Position numbers and translations under genes: made by a program. 64,000 nt of DNA from Hanstruepera ponticola. GTDB taxonomy: Bacteria > Bacteroidota > Bacteroidia > Flavobacteriales > Flavobacteriaceae. Positions 23,913-33,800 of this stretch are shown one piece after another; within the stretch, counting starts at the first letter, position 1; each line of letters begins with the position of its first letter. The stretch covers positions 1,178,001 to 1,242,000 of the forward strand of contig NZ_JABANC010000001.1 in NCBI RefSeq assembly GCF_012931685.1, written 5' to 3'. Below the pieces are notes generated by a model that did not search any database, had not been told where the DNA came from, and saw only the letters and a list, made by a program, of their open reading frames with translations.

Positions 23913-24791
23913 TTACTTTTTACTAGAAAAGAAACCATAGGTTAATTGTCTCCAGAAATTTTTAGGCATTTGTTCATCACCTTTATAACCTAATTCTATA
24001 GTGCCACTTTCTTCAGGAATGTAGTTGGTTTTAAACAAGTAGTCCCAAACACTCAAACTAATCCCAAAATTCACACCGTAATTTCTGTCTTTTGGTAAGG
24101 CATAAGCATGGTGGTATAAATGCATAACTGGATTGTTGAAAATGTATTTTAGTGGCCCCCAAGTTATTTTAATGTTTGAATGATTGAAATGACCAATAGC
24201 TATGGCTGTAAAATGTACAATGTATGCTTGTTCAGGTTCAAAACCACCTAATATCATGACGCCAAAAACTTTCAGAGGTTTATATAGAATATTTTCCATC
24301 CAATGATAGCGCAAGTGTGCGGCAAACCCCATTTCTTTTACACTATGATGTACTTGATGAAAACGCCATAATACTTCAAACCTATGAAGCATGACATGAG
24401 TAAGCCACTGTACAAAATCTAGAACAATAAAAAAGGTTAATAATTGCAACCACATTGGCCAAACAGATATATCTATTAGGGCTAAACTTTTCATTGAAAT
24501 GCCCAAGTCTTTAAAACCTAATTGCATTACAGTATATACACCACTGATTACAATTGAAAAAATGAAGAAATTAAAGAACATATAAAAGGCATCAAGCCAG
24601 AAGTCTTTTCTAAATATTGCTTGGTTTTTACGCCATGGAAAAGCTATTTCCAAAAACCAAACAACCAAAGAAATAACAATTAATCCCCAAAAGTAATTCG
24701 TGTACCAGGGTATTTCAAAAACAATAGAATTCCAAGTCCAATTTAAAGTGTTTATGAAGGAATCGTAAAATGCTTGTATGTATTTATTCAT
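23913..24791 (-). CDS. Fatty acid hydroxylase/sterol desaturase superfamily protein
   Basis: A 292-residue membrane protein with about five hydrophobic segments and the histidine clusters of the di-iron superfamily: HVMLH, HQVHHS and HLYHH, with one more conserved histidine (HFNHSN). The enzymes hydroxylate or desaturate lipids with O2. It is divergent from the YeeE gene, and the operator at 24872-24885 lies in their shared 139-base gap, so co-regulation is possible. The lipid substrate is unknown. Confidence 0.85.
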   Translation of the reverse strand: MNKYIQAFYDSFINTLNWTWNSIVFEIPWYTNYFWGLIVISLVVWFLEIAFPWRKNQAIFRKDFWLDAFYMFFNFFIFSIVISGVYTVMQLGFKDLGISMKSLALIDISVWPMWLQLLTFFIVLDFVQWLTHVMLHRFEVLWRFHQVHHSVKEMGFAAHLRYHWMENILYKPLKVFGVMILGGFEPEQAYIVHFTAIAIGHFNHSNIKITWGPLKYIFNNPVMHLYHHAYALPKDRNYGVNFGISLSVWDYLFKTNYIPEESGTIELGYKGDEQMPKNFWRQLTYGFFSSKK

Positions 24792-24871
24792 TTTTCTCTC
24801 TCAATGCTTTTGCAAATTTACGGAACATTTCTTTTACAAGTTAAAACTACTGTTAATCGAAGATAAATTTC

Positions 24872-24915
24872 GTAACAAATGTTACATTGCAAATAATTAG
24901 TATTTGTTTTATTTG
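24872..24915 (+). promoter_or_regulatory. Palindromic operator and promoter of the YeeE/YedE pair
   Basis: GTAAC-AAAT-GTTAC is at 24872-24885. TTTATTTG at 24908-24915 is the -7 box (one base off TAnnTTTG) and again starts after exactly 22 bases. The predicted start site near 24920 lies downstream of an ATG at 24904, so that ATG cannot be used from this promoter and the one at 24931 is the real start. Confidence 0.78.
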
Positions 24916-24930
24916 CAAAAAAAAGTTAGT

Positions 24931-25488
24931 ATGGAATATATATTACAACCTTGGCCATGGTGTGTTTCTGGACCAATGATAGCTTTAATTATGTTTTTAT
25001 TAATTATGGTTGATAGGCGATTTGGGATGTCTTCCAATTTAAGAACCATGTGCAGTATCGCTGGAGCAGGAAAGAAGGCCGATTTTTTTAATTTCGACTG
25101 GAAGTCTCAACGTTGGAATCTTATAGTTGTTCTTGGAGCTGTTATTGGAGGATTCATAGCTTCAAATTTTTTAACACCTAATGATGCTGTGCTCATAAGT
25201 GAAAGTACTATTTCAGATTTAAATAGTTTAGGGTTTAAAAGTGCTGGACAAGCGTATTTACCAACTGAGCTATTTAGTATTTCGGCTTTGAGTAATATAA
25301 AATCGTTAGCTATTTTAATAATTGGAGGTTTTCTGGTAGGTTTTGGAGCAAGATACGCTGGAGGTTGTACTTCAGGACATGCGATTTCAGGGTTAAGTAA
25401 TTTACAATTACCTTCTTTAATAGCTGTAGTTGGTTTTTTTATTGGTGGATTGGTTATGATTCACTTTTTATTCCCTTTAATATTTTAA
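24931..25488 (+). CDS. YeeE/YedE family sulfur transporter, first half
   Basis: A 185-residue membrane protein with four or five helices. The conserved helix GARYAGGCTSGHAISG carries the cysteine that in TsuA-type proteins handles thiosulfate, and PWPWCVSGP near the N-terminus has another. The start at 24931 is set by the promoter just upstream. Paired with the gene three bases downstream it forms a split YeeE/YedE importer. Substrate thiosulfate or another sulfur anion is family inference. Confidence 0.87.
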   Translation: MEYILQPWPWCVSGPMIALIMFLLIMVDRRFGMSSNLRTMCSIAGAGKKADFFNFDWKSQRWNLIVVLGAVIGGFIASNFLTPNDAVLISESTISDLNSLGFKSAGQAYLPTELFSISALSNIKSLAILIIGGFLVGFGARYAGGCTSGHAISGLSNLQLPSLIAVVGFFIGGLVMIHFLFPLIF

Positions 25489-25491
25489 GAT

Positions 25492-25905
25492 ATGAAGACA
25501 CTAGTTTATTTAGCAATCGGGATTTTGTTTGGAATTACCATGTTTAAATCTGAAGCTGCATCATGGTTCAGAATTTATGAAATGTTTCAATTTCAAGCTT
25601 TTCACATGTATGGAATTATTGGTTCGGCATTAATTTTAGGCGTATTGATGACTTACGTTATAAAGCGTTTTAAAGTTAAATCCTTTTATAAAAACCCTAT
25701 TCATTTTGAAGCGAAGGACAAAAGTTTTTATAGGTATATAATTGGTGGTATTTTATTCGGTTTGGGTTGGGCTCTAGCTGGAGCTTGTCCAGGGCCCATG
25801 TATACACTGGTTGGTTCTGGATATGTTTCCATGATTATAGTGGTTTTAGCAGCAATGGCGGGAACTTTTGTTTATGGATTGATAAAGGATAAATTACCGC
25901 ATTAA
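25492..25905 (+). CDS. YeeE/YedE family sulfur transporter, second half
   Basis: A 137-residue membrane protein with about four helices, homologous to the C-terminal half of single-chain YeeE. It has the cysteine helix GWALAGACPGPMYTLVG. It follows the first half by three bases and is surely co-translated. Such split two-gene forms are frequent in Bacteroidota and Proteobacteria. Confidence 0.87.
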   Translation: MKTLVYLAIGILFGITMFKSEAASWFRIYEMFQFQAFHMYGIIGSALILGVLMTYVIKRFKVKSFYKNPIHFEAKDKSFYRYIIGGILFGLGWALAGACPGPMYTLVGSGYVSMIIVVLAAMAGTFVYGLIKDKLPH

Positions 25906-25954
25906 ATTTTTGTAAGGTAAATATTGAAGTTAAGACTCAATCAAAAACAAAATC

Positions 25955-26554
25955 ATGAAGACACTTACAATTATCCTTACCTTATTTTTATCTTTACCAG
26001 TATTAGCACAAGTTCCAGAACAAGCCGAAGATATTAGCCCACTATTAATTGGTGAGACTATTCCAGATGCAATGTTATTGGATTCAAAAGGCAATCAAGT
26101 TTCTGTAAATTCCCTGATAAAAAATAAGCCAACGGTGTTGGTGTTTTATCGAGGTGGCTGGTGTCCATATTGTAATGCTCAATTATCGGCATTAGGTGAA
26201 TCTGAACAAGAAATATTAGATTTAGGATTTCAAATTATAGCAGTGAGTCCCGATCATGTAGAATCCTTACAACCAACAATAGAAGGAGAACGTTTATCTT
26301 ACGGTGTGTTTGCAGATCCTCAAGCTGAATTTATTCAAGATGTAGGTATTGGTTTTAAAACACCAGAAAAAGCTAAAGGGTACATTTTTAAGAAAACGCA
26401 AAAAGAAGCTTCTGATATTTTACCAGTGCCAACAGTTATGATTGTAGATACCAAGGGTAAAATACTTTATGAATATATTAATCCTGATTATAGTACTAGA
26501 TTAAGTTCGGAATTATTATTGGCAAATCTAATAGCGTTAAAGAAAACACTTTAA
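25955..26554 (+). CDS. Exported AhpC/TSA-family thioredoxin-like protein
   Basis: A 199-residue peroxiredoxin-like protein. Residues 1-19 form a signal peptide (ending LAQ). The active site is GGWCPYC (Cys70, Cys73), a CxxC version of the peroxiredoxin-like fold, followed by the Pro-Thr cis-proline loop VPTVMIVD. It should act in the periplasm on peroxides or disulphides. No GTAAC palindrome precedes it. It converges with the barrel gene, sharing four bases (TTAA). Confidence 0.82.
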   Translation: MKTLTIILTLFLSLPVLAQVPEQAEDISPLLIGETIPDAMLLDSKGNQVSVNSLIKNKPTVLVFYRGGWCPYCNAQLSALGESEQEILDLGFQIIAVSPDHVESLQPTIEGERLSYGVFADPQAEFIQDVGIGFKTPEKAKGYIFKKTQKEASDILPVPTVMIVDTKGKILYEYINPDYSTRLSSELLLANLIALKKTL

Positions 26555-27282
26555 TTTTCCTTTAAATTCTTTTCTGCTAACTCATCAGTTATAAATGGTA
26601 GAGTTAGGTGTAAGGCTACAAAATTAGAGCTATTATTTTGAGAACTAATTTTATCAGTTAATATATCATTCAGTCCATGATAATATCTTAAATGAATGAT
26701 GATGCCTTTCCCTTTATGTGCTTTACCTAAAACATAAGCGAAGTCGGCCATTAATCCGTAGTCTATATCTTCTGTATAACCATCAAAGTTTTGAGTAAAA
26801 TCACCTTCGGGCCTTTTAAAAATAGCTCTTGACTTTTGTAAAAATGATATTTGAGGCCCCATTCCAAAACGATATTTTTTATTATTGGTTTGATAAGATA
26901 TAAATATAGGAACATCAATGTAATTTAATGTTACCTCTGTTGGGACATTTACAAATTGTGAGTCTAAATTCACATTGCCACTAGCTAAAGAGAAATTGTT
27001 TAATTGAATGTTTCGTTTCGCTAAAAAATAGATATTTGGACTTAAAAACCAATTTTCCGATAGTTTTAAGTTGCCTCCAATTCCAAAGTTTACGCCAATT
27101 TTTGATCTATCGTTATTGTCAAGATTAGAATAAAAAGGTTGATTAAAACCTAACTCTAAACTGACATTAAATTTTTCAGAAGCAACTTTGTCTCCAAATA
27201 ATAAGGCAAATAAAGCAGCTTGTGCTTGAATGGTAGAAACTGTAAAAAACAATCCCGTCAGTAATAAAAAGGTTTTTTTCAT
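26551..27282 (-). CDS. PorT-like outer-membrane beta-barrel protein
   Basis: A 243-residue exported protein with signal peptide at residues 1-20 (ending IQAQA). The rest alternates short hydrophobic strands with turns (GVNFGIGGNL, FLSPNIYFLA, IDVPIFISYQ, YRFGMGPQISFL), the pattern of a small outer-membrane barrel of eight to ten strands, as in porin-family and PorT proteins. It is followed in the same direction by no other gene and preceded by a second barrel gene 33 bases upstream. No specific cargo can be given. Confidence 0.68.
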   Translation of the reverse strand: MKKTFLLLTGLFFTVSTIQAQAALFALLFGDKVASEKFNVSLELGFNQPFYSNLDNNDRSKIGVNFGIGGNLKLSENWFLSPNIYFLAKRNIQLNNFSLASGNVNLDSQFVNVPTEVTLNYIDVPIFISYQTNNKKYRFGMGPQISFLQKSRAIFKRPEGDFTQNFDGYTEDIDYGLMADFAYVLGKAHKGKGIIIHLRYYHGLNDILTDKISSQNNSSNFVALHLTLPFITDELAEKNLKEN

Positions 27283-27315
27283 AATTGAAATCTATTCGTC
27301 ATTCTTTTAAAATTT

Positions 27316-28416
27316 CTATAAGCCAAAGCGATATTGCAATCCTCCAAAAAACTGCTCTCTACCTGATGAATAGCCATATTCAGCACGAATCATCCAATGC
27401 TTGTTTAGCTGAAACTGACTACCTACAATGAAATTCCACATGGTTTCTTGTTTTTTATCTAGGGTGTATTGCAAACTTGAGTTTTCAGCTGTACCTAAAG
27501 CACTTTCAGCTCCATTTAAAACTCGTGAGGCTGCGTTAAGTTTGAGTTGATTTGCCTCTCGTTTGGCAACATTCACTGGATTGGATTGTTGAATAGGACT
27601 TAAGTTATCCCACCAATCATCAAGTTCTATCTGTGCTTCACCAACTTTTACTTGCCCATTTGTAATTTTTTCTTCCCATTCTTCAATAGGCAGAACTTCA
27701 CCAAAATCTAAACTGCCACGTGTGTCCCGACTTACTTTAACCCGAAATCCACCAACCCATAATGAAATATTACGATGAGGTTTCTTAAAGTTAAAAGTTT
27801 TACCAATTCTCGGATCGAATACAAAGGCATAAACAGGGTTTTCTTGTGCATCAACATCAGTCCATGTAAAATTCATGTCAAGAGCAATCCAACCACCAAA
27901 AAAACCAGCTGTAGGTGTTAATCCAAAACCAACAGTAGTCGTATTAAATTCAGGACTGGTTTGAATTCTAAATAATTCTTCAGAACCACTAATTCTCGGA
28001 ATAACTACACTAACATCAACATTTGTGTTGGTTGTAGCTTGAGCAAATATTCCGTAAACATTTAAAAAAGGGAATATCCATAAATCGGGTCTTATATTTA
28101 AGCCATTTGAGGTAGCTGTAGTTTTGTTAAATCGTATAAGGTCATCTACATTATATAATTCACTATTATTAAATCCTACACTTACATTAGAAATTACAAT
28201 ATTTGATTTTTGAGTGAGGTAATTGATACTTATCCCAGCAGAATAAGGTAAATCAAATCCTAAAGCATGTGTTTTTTTTCCAAATATGGGGAGGATATAT
28301 TTATATTCGGTGGTGTCCTTCTTTTTATTGTTTAGCTCTGAATAAACTTGAGAAAAAGATTGAGAGGTGATGCTTAATAATATTAAAAACCAAGCGATTT
28401 TATTTGTAAGATTCAT
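27316..28416 (-). CDS. Outer-membrane beta-barrel protein of unknown function
   Basis: A 366-residue exported protein. Start 28416 (MNLTNKIAWF) is preferred to the ATG at 28440 because it begins directly with a signal peptide ending SFSQ. Beta strands with aromatic belts follow, and the last residues (GGLQYRFGL) end in an aromatic-x-Leu pattern common to BamA-inserted barrels. A polar helical insert (about residues 225-305) may be a loop or plug. The family resembles uncharacterised Bacteroidota proteins; function not recognised. Confidence 0.65.
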   Translation of the reverse strand: MNLTNKIAWFLILLSITSQSFSQVYSELNNKKKDTTEYKYILPIFGKKTHALGFDLPYSAGISINYLTQKSNIVISNVSVGFNNSELYNVDDLIRFNKTTATSNGLNIRPDLWIFPFLNVYGIFAQATTNTNVDVSVVIPRISGSEELFRIQTSPEFNTTTVGFGLTPTAGFFGGWIALDMNFTWTDVDAQENPVYAFVFDPRIGKTFNFKKPHRNISLWVGGFRVKVSRDTRGSLDFGEVLPIEEWEEKITNGQVKVGEAQIELDDWWDNLSPIQQSNPVNVAKREANQLKLNAASRVLNGAESALGTAENSSLQYTLDKKQETMWNFIVGSQFQLNKHWMIRAEYGYSSGREQFFGGLQYRFGL

Positions 28417-28650
28417 TCTAGGTAACTTAAATAAGAGCAAGTTAAAAAATATATGATTGTGAATTAAAATAATTGATAATTAAGTAAATTAATCAAATAA
28501 TGAGTACTTAAAAATAATTCTTAATTTTAAATATTTGCTAAAGAAGACGGAAGAATAGCAATCATTAATTTAACCCTAAATTAAAATGATGATTGTTGTT
28601 ATATTGCCAATATCATTTTATCCTCCTATAAAAAGGAGAAATCAAACTAT

Positions 28651-29733
28651 TTATGATTTAATTGGAATAATCATTTGAGTAATAACTCCAATTTTGTCTT
28701 TTCTGTTTTCAATACTGAAAATAAAATTGTTTTCATATAATGTGATGAGCCTATCGACGGTGTTTTTAAGGCCAGTGCCATATTTTATATTTTCTGAAAG
28801 AGGCTCGCCATTATTTATCACTTCAATATGGAGGTTAGATTCTTTTTGAAAAATGTCTATATCAATTTTTAGGTCAGTTGAATCGTAAGAGTAACCATGC
28901 TTGATACTGTTTTCTAAAATGGGTTGTAAAATAAGACTTGGTATTAAAACGTCACCTAAATTGTCTTCTACGTGAATAGATACTTTTAAATGATCAGAAA
29001 AACGTATAGACATTATATCGATATAGCGTTTTAAGATTTTCATTTCTACAGAAAGCGGCATTAAGTTGGTGTCTTTTAAAAAAAGAATATCGCGTAACAG
29101 ATTACTGAAATCGGCTAAAGTGTTTTGTGCTAATTTGGCATCTGTTTCAATTAAGGTAGAAATACTATTTAATGTATTAAAAAAAAAATGAGGGTGAAGT
29201 TGATATTTAAGTACATTAACCTGGACATTGGTTAATTGCTGTTTTAATTGAGCCTTTTGTAATTCAATTTGGGATGATTTATTAATGTAAAAATATGTGT
29301 AAATGATAAAGACATTAACAAAATAAAACATGAAATGTCGGTCAGAATAATTAACAATGTTGAACACGGCTTCATTCCAATTAAAATTATCGAAATTTAG
29401 TTCAAGTATGGTGAAGCGATATAAGTAATATATGACATAAGCTAGAACCCAAGTTACTGCAGCAAAAAATAAGTGAACACTTAAAATAGCATATCTAGAA
29501 AAATCTTTGTGAATCATTTTTTTTGTAAGAAATAAAATGAGTGCCAAAAGCATTGTCATAATCAATATATCTGTAAGATAATATTCTATAAAAAAATTGG
29601 TCCAACTTATATCATCTAGAGCGTAGCCTTTAAATTTAAAATAACTTTGTTTAGCTATTTTTATGTTACTGTAAACTAAAGTGAAAATAAAAAGTATGCT
29701 AAATAATTTCTTATCGTTTTTTTCTTTCATCAT
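28651..29733 (-). CDS. LytS/YehU-type sensor histidine kinase
   Basis: A 360-residue kinase with four hydrophobic helices in its first 155 residues and no obvious external domain. The His_kinase motif LHPHFFFNTLNS places the phosphorylated His near 182; the late NGEPL and GTGLKN segments form the ATPase lobe. Its start overlaps the response regulator stop by four bases, so they are partners. The pair stands divergent from the SusCD operon and may control it, which is inference. About 210 bases lie downstream before the next gene. Confidence 0.9.
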   Translation of the reverse strand: MMKEKNDKKLFSILFIFTLVYSNIKIAKQSYFKFKGYALDDISWTNFFIEYYLTDILIMTMLLALILFLTKKMIHKDFSRYAILSVHLFFAAVTWVLAYVIYYLYRFTILELNFDNFNWNEAVFNIVNYSDRHFMFYFVNVFIIYTYFYINKSSQIELQKAQLKQQLTNVQVNVLKYQLHPHFFFNTLNSISTLIETDAKLAQNTLADFSNLLRDILFLKDTNLMPLSVEMKILKRYIDIMSIRFSDHLKVSIHVEDNLGDVLIPSLILQPILENSIKHGYSYDSTDLKIDIDIFQKESNLHIEVINNGEPLSENIKYGTGLKNTVDRLITLYENNFIFSIENRKDKIGVITQMIIPIKS

Positions 29734-30500
29734 AGCCCCATTTTATTTAGAAACTCTTTTTTGAAGCTTCTACTAATTCTAAATAGATTGTTGTCATTCA
29801 TTTTTACATCAATCTCACCATAGTTCGAGTGTATGAGCTCTTTTATAAAATCTAGATTTATTATAGTAGAACGATGAATTCTAACAAATTTTGAAGCATT
29901 CAATTCTTCTGTTAAATTATTTAATGATTCTCGCAACAGATGCTTTTTGTTTTCAGTGTGTATTTCAGCATAATAACCTGAGGCAATTATATATTTTATT
30001 TCTGAACTGTCAATAAACACAACCTTATTTCCAAGTTTAATAGGGAATTTAGTTGTTTTGTTTTGTTTTTCATTTCTAGAATAAACAAAATTCAATAAAC
30101 CTTCTATCTTGTCTTCAAATTTTAAATTATTGCGTTGTTTTACCTGTTCAATTGCTTTTTTTGTTGAAGTAAAGAAACGATCATCTTTAAATGGTTTTTG
30201 AAGATAATCAAACGCAAAAAACTCAAAAGCTTTTAGAGCATACTCATTGTAGGCTGTTATAAATACAACAATGGGCTTTAAAGCATTGTCAATTTTTTCG
30301 AGCACATTGAAACCGGTCATGTCCTTTAGTTGGATGTCTAAAAAAATTAAATCAGGTTTGTTTGACTCAATAGCCTTTATTGCTTTTTTGCCTGTTGCGC
30401 ACTCGTCCAATATCTCAATCTCAACAATATCTGTTAGCAAGTTTCTAATGCGTTGTCTTGCAAGAGGTTCGTCGTCAATAATTAAGGTTGTAATTTTCAT
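29730..30500 (-). CDS. LytTR-family response regulator
   Basis: A 256-residue regulator. Residues 1-125 are a receiver domain with DD at 9-10, phosphoacceptor Asp55 (LIFLD), Thr and Lys in FITAYN and QKPF. Residues 150-256 are a LytTR DNA-binding domain (FVRIHRSTIINL). LytTR proteins bind pairs of nine-base direct repeats. A candidate pair is at 30610-30639 in the gap upstream. It is the first gene of the two-component operon. Confidence 0.92.
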   Translation of the reverse strand: MKITTLIIDDEPLARQRIRNLLTDIVEIEILDECATGKKAIKAIESNKPDLIFLDIQLKDMTGFNVLEKIDNALKPIVVFITAYNEYALKAFEFFAFDYLQKPFKDDRFFTSTKKAIEQVKQRNNLKFEDKIEGLLNFVYSRNEKQNKTTKFPIKLGNKVVFIDSSEIKYIIASGYYAEIHTENKKHLLRESLNNLTEELNASKFVRIHRSTIINLDFIKELIHSNYGEIDVKMNDNNLFRISRSFKKEFLNKMGL

Positions 30501-30892
30501 CGGAAATAATAAAAACTAGTATAAAAAAGGTATTAGCTATATGCAAATTAAACTTTTAATTTTATTTGACTCTTACCTAAAGTTTTTTTAAGAATAATAT
30601 AACAACTTCTCACTGCAAGATATAAGCTGTTCACTTCAAATAATCAACAGTTTAAATATTTTTAAAGATCAGGTATTATTAGTAAAAAATGGTCTTGAAT
30701 GGGCTTAATTTAATTTTGAACAACCAAATTTGCTATATATGTGACATTTTTCATGAAAATCATCAAATATTCCTAGTGGTAAAGCTAAAGACTCGTTATT
30801 CACATCAAAATAATGACTGTATGCTTCAACAGTAAAATAATGGAGTATGTAACCAATTAGATTAGCATATTATTAACATTAAAATAATATCA
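30501..30892. other. Intergenic gap between the LytTR operon and susC
   Basis: This 392-base AT-rich gap separates two divergent operons. It contains a direct repeat pair at 30610-30639 listed separately and a TAATTTTG at 30711-30718 that could be a -7 box for susC with a long leader. No open reading frame, hairpin or tRNA is evident in it. Confidence 0.6.
30610..30639. promoter_or_regulatory. Candidate LytTR binding site (direct repeat pair)
   Basis: Two nine-base copies, TCACTGCAA (30610-30618) and TCACTTCAA (30631-30639), match in eight of nine positions and start 21 bases apart, i.e. two helical turns with a 12-base spacer. That geometry is the known one for LytTR regulators such as AgrA. 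Reading on the minus strand they are TTGAAGTGA and TTGCAGTGA. Confidence 0.5.
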
Positions 30893-33800
30893 ATGAATCA
30901 AGGTTACAAACTATTTTTCTTATTCGTATTTTTTTCAATTTGTTCATACGCACAAGAAAAATCAATAACAGGAACGGTTTCTGATGAATCAGGATTGCCA
31001 CTTCCTGGGGTAAATATTATTGTCAAAGGAACAACTAATGGTACCCAAACAGATTTTGACGGAAATTATACTTTAACTGTCAATCAAGGAGATGTGTTAC
31101 AAATTTCATATCTCGGTTATACATCATTAGAACAAACGGTAGGCACCAACAATGTAATTAATGTTTCACTTGAACCTGATGTAACAGCGATTGACGAGGT
31201 TGTGATTACAGCATTAGGAATTAAGCGAAAGCCTAAAGAGCTTGCTTACGCTACTACTGAATTGAAGAAAGAGACCTTGGTTCAAGCGGCTCCAGTTGAT
31301 GTAGCTTCTGCGCTTTCAGGTAAATCTTCAGGTCTTAATATAAATACAAGTGATAATGGCGTTAATCCTACTTCTCAAGTAGTACTCCGTGGGTTTAGTT
31401 CTTTAACAGGTAATAACGGAGCACTTATAGTTGTAGATGGTGTGCCGCAATCTCAAGGAACACTTAATAATTTAAATGCAAATGACATTGAGTCTATAAA
31501 CATCCTGAAAGGAGCTTCTTCAGTAACACTCTATGGTTCTAAAGGAGCAAATGGCGCTATTATAGTAACTACAAAGAGAGGTGGTAATAATGAAAAAATT
31601 AATATCAACTTTAATTCGGTAGTGACTTTTGAAGAAGTTAAGTACTTTCCTGAAACACAAACTAAATTTGGTAGTGGATCAACACAGAACTTTGAATATG
31701 ATCCTATTGAAAACGAAAGTTGGGGACCACGATACGATGGATTACCTAGGCGCGTAGGGCCAATTTTGGCTGATGGAACTTATCAGGTATTACCTTATGC
31801 ACCAATAAAAAATAATAAAAAAGACTTTTTTGATACAGGTATTACCTTGCAAAATGCCATTTCTTTAAGTGGTGGTGGTGAGAACTCAAGTTATTTCTTT
31901 TCAGCACAAAGAGTTGATAGAACAGGTGTAACACCAGGCGATGAATATGTTCGGGATAATTTTAGATTTAATGCTACTAGAAAATCTGGTAAATTAGAAA
32001 CATCAACTTCAGTATCATTCTTCCAAGATAAAACAGACGTTGCGGGAGCCAGTCCTAATGATGGTAGTTACTATAGAATTTTATTAAATACACCAGGACA
32101 TATCCCTATTTCAAATTATAGAAACTGGCGTACCGATAAATTCTCAACGCCTGATACTTATTTTAATGCTTACTTTAAAAATCCGTATCAAATAATTGAT
32201 CAAAATAGAAATACAGCACGATCAAATAGATTACAAGGAATTGCTAGGTTGGATTATGAATTTAATGATTGGATAACTGCGACCTATACGTTAGGAGGTA
32301 CTTGGTTCAACAGCAGCTTTAAAAATACACAAGAAGCATGGCAATATGATCCAACGCTAACTTATACAAGACCTAGTGATGAGGTAAATGCCGTCCAAGA
32401 CGGGATGACTGACAACTTTAGGTTGAATTCAGATTTATTAGTCAATTTTGATAGGCAACTGACAGAAGATATTAGTGCTAGGTTAATTTTAGGAAATCAT
32501 GTTGAAACGTTTAGAAGTAAACAAGTTAATGTAGGTGGAAACAACTTATTTACAAATGTTATTTATAATGTAAATGTAAGAACAGGAGAATTAACAGGAG
32601 GAGAAGGAACCACTCAGAAACGATTATATTCTTATTTCGGTGATTTGACTCTAGGGTTTAGAGACTATCTATATTTGACAGGTTCTTACAGGCAAGATAT
32701 TTCTTCAACGCTACCAATAGACAATAATTCATATGGGTATTACAGTGCAGGTCTATCTTTTGTGCCTACAGATGCATTTACAAGTTTAAAAGAAGGTGCG
32801 TTAGATTACTTGAAATTTAACGTCAGTTATGCTCGAGTAGGTAATGATGCTGGAATAGGTCAAACTAATGAGAACTTTATTGTGCCAGGAGGATTTCCGT
32901 TTGGTACTACAACTGGATTAAGACCTACAACTATTGCTGTAGACCCTGAATTAAGTCCGGAGTTTTCAACATCTATTGAAGGTGGTTTTAATGTGGAGTT
33001 TTTCAAAAGAAGAATTACGTTAGGAGCTAACTATTATTTTGTAAAATCAGAAGACCAAATTAACTTTTCACAAGCATCAGCTGGTTCTGGAGCAAGATCC
33101 TATTTGACAAATATAGGTGAAATTCAAAATCAAGGATTTGAATTTGATCTTGGTTTAGTACCGTTAAAATATGAAAACTTCCAATGGGATTTAGGTGTTA
33201 CAGTAACTACTAATAAATCTGAAGTTATCTCATTGGCAGATGGAGCAGATCGTTTACAAGTAGGAACTGGATTCCAAAACACAGCAACATTATTTGCGCA
33301 AGTAGGAGAAGCTTATCCAGCTATTTTTGCACCAGGTTATGTTAGAGACCCAGAAGGACGTGTTGTAATTGATGCAAACACTGGAGATCCACTAGTGACT
33401 AACGAGTTTATAAATTTAGGTTCAACTGTCCCAGATTTAATTATAGGAGCAACAACAAGAATACGCTTTAAAGATTTTACGCTTTCTGCTGTAGCTGATT
33501 ATAAAACAGGTCATGTATTCTACAATACAGTTGTTGAGGCATTAGAATTTGCAGGTTTGACTGTGCATAGTGCTTCTACAAACAGACAGCCGTTTGTGTT
33601 TCCTAATTCATCTTATGAAACATCACCAGGATCTGGAGTTTATGTGGAAAATAATAACATAACCACTTCGGGAGGAAATAGAAATTTCTGGCAAACATCT
33701 TATAATAACATAAAGGAGAATTATGTAGTAGATGCTTCAGCTATCAAGATAAGAGAGATTGCATTAGACTATAATTTGCCTTCTAAATTTTTGGAAAAAA

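Noticed and set aside
28583-28619. Inverted repeat AAAATGAT/ATCATTTT downstream of the histidine kinase gene, considered as a terminator
   Set aside because: The loop is 21 bases and no T tract follows on the relevant strand; too weak to call.
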